From assembly GCA_943788235.1 (NCBI GenBank), contig CALSPM010000002.1, positions 719,983 to 783,982 of the forward strand: a stretch of DNA of 64,000 bases, read 5' to 3'. Positions 58,301-64,000 of this stretch are shown one piece after another. The notes beneath the pieces were generated by a model. The model was not told where the DNA came from. It saw only the letters and a list, made by a program, of their open reading frames with translations, and searched no databases. The stretch comes from an uncultured Cyclobacteriaceae bacterium (GTDB taxonomy: Bacteria; Bacteroidota; Bacteroidia; Cytophagales; Cyclobacteriaceae). Positions within the stretch are counted from its first letter, which is position 1, and the number at the start of each line of letters is the position of its first letter. A program made the position numbers and the translations under genes.

Positions 58301-58658
58301 CATAATTACCACTTACTGTAATAGCCTCTGCATCTCCTGAGGTATCTTCATAAACAGGAGTACCCGGATTGGGAGCTGGTAATGCTAAGGAACTCACAGC
58401 GACATAATCAAGATCTGAAGTGGTATGATCTGAGCCCACAGTATAATTAAAGGTGAGGGTATTAGTTCCAGTACCGCTGCTGTAATTCACAACAGCATCG
58501 CTGCTTCCTGTTTCTAGGGTAAGCTGAGGAGTACCTGTAACATTGACTACTTCATTAAAACCCACTGTTATCGGTATGACATCTCCTTGTTTATAAGAGC
58601 CATTTGCTGTTGTGGAGGTAACTCCTGTGACCGTGGGAACGCTCGTATCAACAATCAA
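55260..58658 (-). CDS. Giant protein B, main frame: Ig-like repeats with inserted LVIVD and secreted domains
   Basis: 1132 codons. It opens with an Ig-like repeat interrupted after SSLAL by seven LVIVD repeats (NPGTPVYEDTSGDAEAITVS type; residues ~95-385), resumed at [18 protein letters not shown]. Three more full repeats follow. A fourth is interrupted after QLSLKT by ~140 residues of a different domain (ANNEGGQIYNTVSESA, GTEWAEGEI, VVHLIEENIYLSLRF, GGKLGGFSYERS) and resumed at RLDYTTGSGTNTLTF. A different Ig-like unit (PTMSITADEGVDGFTSNDSA) ends the frame. Positions of the inserts are read by eye. Confidence 0.8.
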   Translation of the reverse strand: MIVDTSVPTVTGVTSTTANGSYKQGDVIPITVGFNEVVNVTGTPQLTLETGSSDAVVNYSSGTGTNTLTFNYTVGSDHTTSDLDYVAVSSLALPAPNPGTPVYEDTSGDAEAITVSGNYAYVADGTSGLAIIDISDPTNPGTPVYKATSYKAKSVAVSGNYAYVIDQFSGLAIIDISDPTNPGSPSYTATNANSGTALAVAVSGNYAYVAASYAGLVIINISDPTSPGTPNYYDTNGMAFGVTVSGNYAYVADRATGLAIFDISNPASPGTPVYVDTNGEARGVAISGNYAYVADKDAGLAIIDISDPTNPGNPVYIDTNGEAKNVYVQGNYAYVADKDAGLAIIDISDPTNPGNPIYKSTTGEANATTVEGNYTYLADKASGLAIIPNNVSTIKDAALNSASLTLASPGATNSLGANKTIVVDGTKPTITGVTSTTSNGSYKQGDVIAVNIEFSEVVNVTGTPQLTLETGSSDAVVDYSSGSGSNTLTFNYTVASSHSSADLDYLATSSLALNSGTIKDAALNDATLTLASPGTTNSLGANKALIIDTTVPTVTAVTSTAANDSYKQGDLIAITVEFSEVVNVTGTPQLTLETGSSDAVVNYSSGTGTNTLTFNYTVASDHTTSDLDYVATSSLALNSGTIKDAALNAATLTLASPGASNSLSANKDILVDGTAPTVTGVTSTISNGTYSSGDVIPITIAFSEIVNVTGTPQLTLETGNSDAVVNYSSGTGTNTLTFNYTVSLDHTTSDLDYMATNSLALNSGTIKDEVGNISILSLPSPGASNSLGANKAIVIESTVAIVADVSSTASNGFYKVGNVIPITVEFSELVNVTGTPQLSLKTKENGTTAGDGQASVWTGSSKIFTKGNNTNPTIESNQDRITDKVWITRANNEGGQIYNTVSESASNKNISPSGTEWAEGEISNYASLNYKSFRSATGKPKNAVGKNYVVHLIEENIYLSLRFISWSGGKLGGFSYERSTNNTSTNETRLDYTTGSGTNTLTFNYTVASDHTTSDLDYVATSSLTLNGGTIKDAEGNAATLTLASPGTSGSLGANKAIVIDNSVPTMSITADEGVDGFTSNDSALSLTFTTSEAITDFIIEDITVTGGIMSAFVALNDTIYTATFTPSAEGV

Positions 58659-58680
58659 TGCTTTATTGGCTCCTAAAGAG

Positions 58681-58923
58681 TTAGTCGGCTCCGGGACTAG
58701 CCAAAGTTAAGGTTGCAGCGTTAAGAGCAGCGTCTTTAATAGTACCACTGTTTAATGCCAATGAACTAGTGCCCGTATAATCCAAATCACTGGAGATTTC
58801 TCCAGCACCGATAGTATAATTAAAAGTCAGAGTATTGCTGCCCGTTCCACTACTGTAATTAACAACAGCATCGCTACTTCCTGTTTCTAGAGTTAATTGT
58901 GGAGTACCTGTGACATTGACCAC
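58681..58923 (-). CDS. Giant protein B, Ig-like repeat fragment
   Basis: 80 codons of a standard Ig-like repeat ([20 protein letters not shown] to [12 protein letters not shown]), bounded by shifts on both sides. A piece of the larger broken frame. Confidence 0.55.
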   Translation of the reverse strand: MVNVTGTPQLTLETGSSDAVVNYSSGTGSNTLTFNYTIGAGEISSDLDYTGTSSLALNSGTIKDAALNAATLTLASPGAD

Positions 58924-59025
58924 TTCACTAAATCCTACCGTAGATCGCTATCACATCTCCTTGCTTATAAGAACCATTACTCGTAGTTGAGGTTACGCCT
59001 GTGACGGTAGGAACGCTCGTATCAA

Positions 59026-59223
59026 CTAATTCAATGCTTTATTTGCTCCTAAAGAGTTAGTCGCTCCTGGACTAGCCAAAGTCAAGTTAGCCACATTATA
59101 CCACTCAATATCTGTTAGAATGGAATAGGTTACTACCGCAGCATCTTTAATCATACCTCCATTTAATACCAAGGAACTAGTGGCCTTATAATCTAGATCA
59201 GAAGAAGTATGCTCCTGCACCAA
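59026..59223 (-). CDS. Giant protein B, Ig-like repeat fragment with a short insert
   Basis: 65 codons. The second half of an Ig-like repeat with an extra [16 protein letters not shown] between DAA and NLTLASPG, an insertion of about 16 residues not seen in the other repeats. It is a piece of the larger broken frame. Confidence 0.5.
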   Translation of the reverse strand: MVQEHTSSDLDYKATSSLVLNGGMIKDAAVVTYSILTDIEWYNVANLTLASPGATNSLGANKALN

Positions 59224-60250
59224 TCGTATAATTAAAAGTTAACGTGTTACTGCCCGTTCCACTACTGTAATTAACAACCGCATCACTACCTCCAGTCTCT
59301 AAGGTAAGCTGAGGAGTTCCCGTGACATAAACCACCTCACTAAAGCCTATCGTAATAGCAATCGCTTGCACCTTGCTTGTAAGATACCATTACTCGTCGT
59401 TGAAGTAACTCCCGTCACCGTAGGAACAGTAGTGTCAACAATCAATGCTTTATTGGCTCCTAAGAGAATTAGCAGCTCCAGGACTGGCCAAAGTCAAGGT
59501 CGCTGCATTTAACGCAGCATCTTTGATCGTACCTCCATTTAATGCCAAGGAATTAGTGGCCTTATAATCTAGATCAGAAGAAGTATGCTCCTGCACCAAT
59601 CGTATAATTAAAAGTTAAAGTGTTACTACCCGTTCCACTACTGTAATTAACCACCGCATCACTACCTCCAGTCTCTAAGGTAAGCTGAGGAGTTCCCGTG
59701 ACATTAACCACCTCACTAAAGCCTATCGTAATAGCAATCGTTTGCCCTTGCTTATAAGATCGATTACTCGTAGTTGAAGTAACTCCCGTCACCGTAGGAA
59801 CAGTAGTGTCAACTATCAATGCTTTATTATCCCCTAAAGAATTAGGATCCCCAGGACTCGCCAAAGTCAAGGTTGCTGCATTTAACGCAGCATCTTTAAT
59901 CGTACCTCCATTTAATGCCAAGGAACTAGTGGCCTTATAATCTAGATCAGAAGAAGTATGCTCCTGCACCAATCGTATAATTAAAAGTTAAAGTGTTACT
60001 ACCCGTTCCACTACTGTAATTAACCACCGCATCACTACCTCCAGTCTCTAAGGTAAGCTGAGGAGTTCCCGTGACATTAACCACCTCACTAAAGCCTATT
60101 GTAATAGCAATCGTTTGCCCTTGCTTATAAGAACCATTACTCGTAGTGGAAGTAACTCCCGTAACGGTAGGTACATAGTATCAACAATCAATGCTTTACT
60201 TGCCCGTAAGTTACTCGATTGGGAGTCGTTGCATGCTGCATTTAACGCCG
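59128..60250 (-). repeat. Tandem ~373-bp DNA repeats within giant protein B
   Basis: Successive units of the Ig-like repeat here are almost identical at the DNA level: a marker such as GCTGCATTTAACGCAGCATC recurs at 59502 and 59875, 373 bp apart. Each unit is thus 124 codons plus one base. The extra base is a G in GGAGCAT (minus strand) at about 59217, 59593 and 59969. The high identity points to recent duplication or gene conversion. Confidence 0.7.
59574..59972 (-). CDS. Giant protein B, Ig-like repeat fragment
   Basis: 132 codons covering the end of one Ig-like repeat ([20 protein letters not shown]) and most of the next, ending GAYFF and a stop because of an extra G in GGAGCAT. It is not an independent gene. 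The same break recurs in the neighbouring units. Confidence 0.6.
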   Translation of the reverse strand: MVQEHTSSDLDYKATSSLALNGGTIKDAALNAATLTLASPGDPNSLGDNKALIVDTTVPTVTGVTSTTSNRSYKQGQTIAITIGFSEVVNVTGTPQLTLETGGSDAVVNYSSGTGSNTLTFNYTIGAGAYFF

Positions 60251-60301
60251 CATCTCTAATCGATTACATCCCAGAAGCTAGGATTAGCCTTATAATCTAG
60301 A

Positions 60302-61831
60302 TCAGAAGAAGTATGCCCTGCACCTATCCGTATAATTAAAAGTTAACGTGTTGGTGCCCGATCCACTACTGTAATTAACAACCGCATCACTACCTCCAGT
60401 CTCTAAGGTAAGCTGAGGAGTTCCCGTGACATTAACCACCTCACTAAAGCCTATCGTAATAGCAATCACATCACCTTGCTTATAAGAACCATTACCCGTA
60501 GTGGAAGTAACTCCAGTAACGGTAGGAACACTAGTGTCAACATTCAATGCTTTATTGGCTCCTAAGGAATTAGAAGCTCCAGGACTAGGAAGAGTAAGCG
60601 TTGCTATGTCACCTGATGAATTCGTTATTGTATTAAAAATAGGAATAATAGCTAGACCCGAGCTACCATCAGATACATAGGCATAATTCCCTTTGATAGA
60701 TACTCCATAAGCATATCCATTAGTGTTCATATAAACAGGGGTACCAGGATTTGTAGGGTCTGAAATATCTATGACAGCTAGGCCTGATCCCCAATTAGCC
60801 ACATAAGCATAATTACCATTAATAGCTACTTCATATGCATCACCTGTGGTATATTCATTTTCAGGCGTACCAGGATTGGTTGGGTCTGAAATATCTATAA
60901 TAGCTAGACCATAAATATCATCAGCCACATAAGCATAATTTCCGCTAACAGTTACTCCGAGTGCAAGTCCATCAGCTTTCCTATACACAGGTGTACCCGG
61001 ACTCGCAGGATTTGAAATATCTATGATAGCTAGGCCTGAAGAACGATCAGCCACATAAGCATAATTACCACTGATAGCTACTCCACGTGCAGTTCCATTG
61101 GTATTTCTATACACCGGTGCACCAGGGCTTGCAGGATTAGAAATATCTATAATAGCTAGACCCGAAAGACCAGCAGCCACATAAGCATAATTTCCACTGA
61201 TAGCTACTCCATATGCTTTTGACGTTGCTCTATACACAGGTGTGCCAGGACTGGAAGGGTTGGAAATATCTATGATAGCTAGGCCTGAAGTATAATCAGC
61301 CACATAAGCATAATTTCCTCTGACTGTTACTCCTATTGCAGATCCATTGGTGTCTCTATACACAGGTGTGCCAGGATTTGTAGGGTCTGAAATATCTATA
61401 ATAGCTAGACCTGAAGTATAATCAGCCACATAAGCATAATTTCCGCTAATAGTTATTCCGCTAGCATCGCTATCAGTATCTTCATAAATAGGTGTACCCA
61501 GATTAAGTCCTCCAGGTACTACCAAAGAATTTGTGGCTACATAATCTAAGTCGGCACTATTGTGTCCCGCACCAATCGTATAATTAAAAGTTAAAGTGTT
61601 ACTGCCCGATCCACTGCTGTAATTAACAACCGCATCACTACCACCAGTCTCTAAGGTAAGTTGAGGAGTTCCTCTAACATAAACGGCTGAAGTGAAACCT
61701 ATTGTAATAGCAATCGTTTGTCCTTGTTTATACGACCCATTACTCGTAGTTGAAGTGACTCCAGTAACGGTCTGTGAAATGCCCATAAGAGAACATAAAA
61801 GGAAAAAGAGCAAATAAATATATTTCATCAA
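60302..61831 (-). CDS. Giant protein B, N-terminal frame: signal peptide, Ig-like repeats, LVIVD propeller
   Basis: 509 codons. Signal peptide (YIYLLFFLLCSLMGISQ), an Ig-like repeat, then eight LVIVD-type repeats (GNYAYVADYTSGLAIIDISD, with NPGTPVYR spacers; residues ~115-395), which form a propeller inserted inside the Ig-like repeat, then the rest of the repeat ([20 protein letters not shown]) and the start of another. The frame shifts at NYTDRC, where [13 protein letters not shown] should follow. Confidence 0.8.
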   Translation of the reverse strand: MMKYIYLLFFLLCSLMGISQTVTGVTSTTSNGSYKQGQTIAITIGFTSAVYVRGTPQLTLETGGSDAVVNYSSGSGSNTLTFNYTIGAGHNSADLDYVATNSLVVPGGLNLGTPIYEDTDSDASGITISGNYAYVADYTSGLAIIDISDPTNPGTPVYRDTNGSAIGVTVRGNYAYVADYTSGLAIIDISNPSSPGTPVYRATSKAYGVAISGNYAYVAAGLSGLAIIDISNPASPGAPVYRNTNGTARGVAISGNYAYVADRSSGLAIIDISNPASPGTPVYRKADGLALGVTVSGNYAYVADDIYGLAIIDISDPTNPGTPENEYTTGDAYEVAINGNYAYVANWGSGLAVIDISDPTNPGTPVYMNTNGYAYGVSIKGNYAYVSDGSSGLAIIPIFNTITNSSGDIATLTLPSPGASNSLGANKALNVDTSVPTVTGVTSTTGNGSYKQGDVIAITIGFSEVVNVTGTPQLTLETGGSDAVVNYSSGSGTNTLTFNYTDRCRAYFF

Positions 61832-62052
61832 GACAAAAATCTCTTTTAAATGAATTACAAATTAAGACTAGAATATGATCAACAACAAAACCTACTGTCG
61901 AATTTATAATTTGATCGAATTATATAACCAATTGTCTTAATATAAAGTAGGACTTAGGCATTTGAAAATACTATTATTTAATAACATTTTTAAATTGTAT
62001 GTCGTCAAATAAAAGTGGACTTTTTCAGATATAAATTAAGCGAGTGTTGATA

Positions 62053-63021
62053 CTAATTTAAATAATTAATTTGATTCTGCTTTTTTCGTTCAATTAAAGT
62101 TTGTTGTTTGATTTTTTCCCTATGCCTAAGTTTTCGTTCTCCAGTTCCATAATAGACCTCAGAAGGAGTAAGGTTATTGATGGACTCATGGTATCTTTCA
62201 TAGTTGTAATACTGAACAAATTGCTTCATTTTAGACTCTAGCTGCCCTGGGCTGTAATAATTATCCAGTTTCACTACATTTTTCATTGATCTGTGATATC
62301 GTTCAATTTTACCCTGAGTTTGTGGATGAAGCGGTCGACCTCGTACATGTTTCATGTTTCGATCATTTAAATATTCTGCTAATTCAATAGATAGGTAACA
62401 CGATCCATTATCAGATAGTAACTTTGGAGGAGCATGGGTTTGTGCGACTAATAAGGCCTCATCCAAGGTCTGTTTTACATCCTCTGCCTTCATAGTGGCA
62501 CACAACTTCCAGTTGACAATAAAACGACTGTAATCATCCAATATGGTTGATAAGTAATACCATCCCCATCCAACTATTTTAAAATAGGTGAAGTCTGTTT
62601 GCCACATCTGATTTACTGAAGTGGTTTTATCTTGAAAACTATCAGAGGCACTCATAATCCTGAATGAAGGAGTTGTGATAAGACCATTGAGCTTTAATAT
62701 CCTATACACACTCGACTCACTGATATAATAACTGTATTTATCTATGATATGCCATGCCAGCTCTCTAGATGATAACTCAGGGCGTTCTAAAGCAATCTCA
62801 ACCACTTTATCTCTGTCAGCTAAGTTGATCTTATTCCAAACTTCTTTCCTATTACCAGACCTTCGAGCCAAGCCATCATATCCATGCTGTTGGTAGCCAT
62901 TATACCATTTGTAAAAGGTAGTTTTATTCACTTTTAGTTGCCTGAGAGTTCTGATAACACCAAGATCACTTTGCTCTACAAGACGGATGATCTCCATCTT
63001 TTCGTTTTGACTGTAATGCAT
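62053..63021 (-). CDS. IS3-family transposase OrfB, copy 2
   Basis: 322 residues identical to the product at 13440: D (WQTDFTY), D (LLSDNGS) and E (GKIERYHR) are all present. It is expected to be made as an OrfAB fusion by -1 frameshifting. The lack of any difference from copy 1 implies recent transposition or gene conversion. Confidence 0.95.
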   Translation of the reverse strand: MHYSQNEKMEIIRLVEQSDLGVIRTLRQLKVNKTTFYKWYNGYQQHGYDGLARRSGNRKEVWNKINLADRDKVVEIALERPELSSRELAWHIIDKYSYYISESSVYRILKLNGLITTPSFRIMSASDSFQDKTTSVNQMWQTDFTYFKIVGWGWYYLSTILDDYSRFIVNWKLCATMKAEDVKQTLDEALLVAQTHAPPKLLSDNGSCYLSIELAEYLNDRNMKHVRGRPLHPQTQGKIERYHRSMKNVVKLDNYYSPGQLESKMKQFVQYYNYERYHESINNLTPSEVYYGTGERKLRHREKIKQQTLIERKKQNQINYLN

Positions 63022-63035
63022 GTACTTCTTCCTCT

Positions 63036-63383
63036 TTACTCGGGTAAGCCAATGTTTTTTTTCAAGTCTCTCACTTCTAGTGAAAGATCTGCCACAAGTT
63101 CCTTTAAAGAGGCGTTCTCCCCTTTTAATTCTTGAACCTCTGAGGTATTGGCTTCTCGCATGGTATCACCATTTAACCTGTGCTTGCCAGCTTCCATGAA
63201 ATCCTTACTCCACTTGTAATAGTTTGCTTGATGAATGCCTTCCCTACGACAGAGTTCAGCAATACTCAACTCACCTCGAATACCCTCAATTACAATTCTG
63301 ATCTTTTCTTCTGAATTATATGCCTTGCGTGTCTTCCTTTTTAGTTCACTAATTAATGAACTTGCATTTCTCTTCTTTCCCAT
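63036..63383 (-). CDS. IS3-family OrfA, copy 2
   Basis: 115 residues with HTH and leucine-rich coiled coil; differs from copy 1 by Arg for Lys in the recognition helix region (ELCRREGIHQ) and Leu for Ser near the end (NIGLPE). The same A-run frameshift site is present. Confidence 0.93.
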   Translation of the reverse strand: MGKKRNASSLISELKRKTRKAYNSEEKIRIVIEGIRGELSIAELCRREGIHQANYYKWSKDFMEAGKHRLNGDTMREANTSEVQELKGENASLKELVADLSLEVRDLKKNIGLPE

Positions 63384-63441
63384 TGTAGTTAAATTTAAGT
63401 GTTTACTCTGTTTAAAACACTCTCTTATAATTTAACCCTTA

Positions 63442-63597
63442 TTAGTTCACTTTTTGCTGACGGTATACAGGCAAGGTAATTCCAATCCATTTCTTTGTAA
63501 ATACTATTTTATACTTGGTTTTGTTTATTGTTTTAATATTTTTTACACAATCTTCATAATCATTAATAAACTCAATTGCTTCACTTTTGTTTTGCAT
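63442..63597 (-). CDS. Small gene truncated by IS copy 2
   Basis: 51 residues. MQNKSEAIEFINDYEDCV and the next ~25 residues (ending KWIGITLP) are host sequence; VYRQQKVN and the stop come from the IS right end. It starts 1 bp after the stop of the hydrolase gene at 63599, so it was the second gene of an operon. The N-terminus is not enough to name a family. Confidence 0.5.
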   Translation of the reverse strand: MQNKSEAIEFINDYEDCVKNIKTINKTKYKIVFTKKWIGITLPVYRQQKVN

Positions 63598-63598
63598 A

Positions 63599-64000
63599 TT
63601 AATTCTCTTGATTAATATATTTTAAACCTTCGAATAAAGCTATTAATGGTATGGAGCGATGGTTTTCGTTTTCGAAATATTTTATTTCAAAATTTAGAGG
63701 TTGATTCGATTTATTTATTATTAATTTAAAAAGATTGTCGTGTCTTTGTTTATTTCTCCCATAATTAGCTTCTCCTTGATTGGCAGTAGCTATAAAAAGT
63801 TTTTTGTTTAATGAAATTGATGAAAGAGAATCAACTTTAGTTTCCATCATTTTTTCATCCCACCATATACTTGGGTCTATAGATAGATAAGCATTGAATA
63901 TGCTTTTTTTATCCATAAAAGAATTTAATGCAAGAAGACCTCCTAAAGAATGTCCAACCAAAGTTCTTGTTGGTTCTGTTTTATAGTTTTTATCAATATA
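63599..64000 (-). CDS. Alpha/beta hydrolase (esterase, COG2819-like), 5'-truncated by the window edge
   Basis: The frame is open to base 64000. YKTEPTRTLVGHSLGGLLAL holds the nucleophile elbow G-H-S-L-G-G, followed by FNAYLSIDPSIWWDE, a pattern typical of the putative-esterase family (IroE/Fes/COG2819), and a late His in FENENHRSIPLIAL. It hydrolyses an ester, perhaps a siderophore or acyl substrate. The start and about half the protein are outside the window. Confidence 0.75.
   Translation of the reverse strand, partial: YIDKNYKTEPTRTLVGHSLGGLLALNSFMDKKSIFNAYLSIDPSIWWDEKMMETKVDSLSSISLNKKLFIATANQGEANYGRNKQRHDNLFKLIINKSNQPLNFEIKYFENENHRSIPLIALFEGLKYINQEN

Larger units (their letters stand above)
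53994..61831 (-). pseudogene. Giant secreted T9SS protein B, whole locus, interrupted by frameshifts
   Basis: If joined, about 2,610 residues. Order: signal peptide, about 11 Ig-like repeats (T-x-T-x-V-T-S-T-T-x-N-G-S-Y-K-Q-G), two LVIVD propellers and another secreted domain inserted within repeats, cadherin-like repeats and a T9SS sorting domain. The N-terminal quarter (58.6-60.3 kb) is broken by several shifts, three of them identical in tandem repeats, and the cadherin region by a few more. It is a paralogue of protein A. It may be a surface adhesin whose reading frame is off in this sequence. Confidence 0.75.
61996..63469 (-). mobile_element. Complete IS3-family element, copy 2 (1474 bp)
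   Basis: Same ends, length, orientation and gene order as copy 1 at 13383-14856; OrfB is identical and OrfA differs at two residues. Flanks are TAAAT (left) and GGCAA (right), with no clear target duplication. It lies 164 bp upstream of giant protein B and interrupts a small gene at its right end. Confidence 0.95.

Noticed and set aside
53994-61831. Repeated sequences considered as a CRISPR array
   Set aside because: Units are ~370 bp and coding for Ig-like repeats; there are no short repeats with unique spacers and no cas genes.
13383-63469. Composite transposon formed by the two IS copies
   Set aside because: No outer target duplication, and the 47 kb between them holds ordinary housekeeping genes; kept only as a recombination observation.

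Overview
The window looks like a chromosomal segment of a low-GC member of the Bacteroidota, most likely a Cytophagales-type bacterium. The reasons are TonB-dependent uptake, two giant secreted proteins with a type IX secretion (T9SS) C-terminal signal, a DUF6526 protein, the lipoprotein style, a COX15-type heme A synthase, and a scarcity of Shine-Dalgarno sites. No rRNA, tRNA or CRISPR array was seen.

Layout. (1) 1-6.8 kb: the end of a [NiFe]-hydrogenase accessory cluster (two HybD-type maturation proteases, one with its metal ligands lost, a Cys-rich winged-helix-like protein and a NifU-associated helical domain). It faces a minus-strand operon of TonB receptor, lipoprotein and CooC-type nickel ATPase; a paralogue of the lipoprotein is divergent from it. 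(2) 6.9-9.5 kb: a decayed zone with IS scars, a broken zinc-ribbon gene and an inverted copy of a relic also found at 27 kb. (3) 9.6-13.4 kb: a COG0523 zinc-metallochaperone GTPase divergent from an NTF2-like gene across a 25-bp palindrome (Zur-box-like), then heme A synthase. (4) 13.4-14.9 kb and 62.0-63.5 kb: two near-identical 1474-bp IS3-family elements in direct orientation bracketing about 47 kb. (5) 15.5-24.4 kb and 53.9-61.8 kb: two paralogous giant T9SS proteins built of Ig-like repeats with other domains inserted inside repeats, both broken by frameshifts. (6) 24.6-26.6 kb: an array of short TATAATGC-like motifs and a cluster of small unknown genes headed by a GroES-like protein. (7) 27.4-50.5 kb: ordinary metabolic and envelope genes (ECF sigma factor with membrane partner, dipeptide epimerase, Gfo/Idh/MocA oxidoreductase, PVC-type cytochrome dehydrogenase, penicillin acylase, DUF4280 PAAR-like protein, SDR, MFS transporter, class II aldolase, hydroxybutyryl-CoA dehydrogenase, azurin, S9 peptidase, ABC permease, MiaE). 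(8) 51.4-53.6 kb: a decayed tyrosine integrase and an XRE regulator.

Single-base frameshifts are unusually frequent at 34-50 kb and in the giant proteins. Many keep full protein similarity on both sides, so consensus errors must be separated from real decay. The strongest candidates for new biology are the nickel/TonB/CooC module next to the hydrogenase genes, the GroES-like gene with a neighbour sharing its C-terminal motif, and the nested-domain architecture of the giant secreted proteins.
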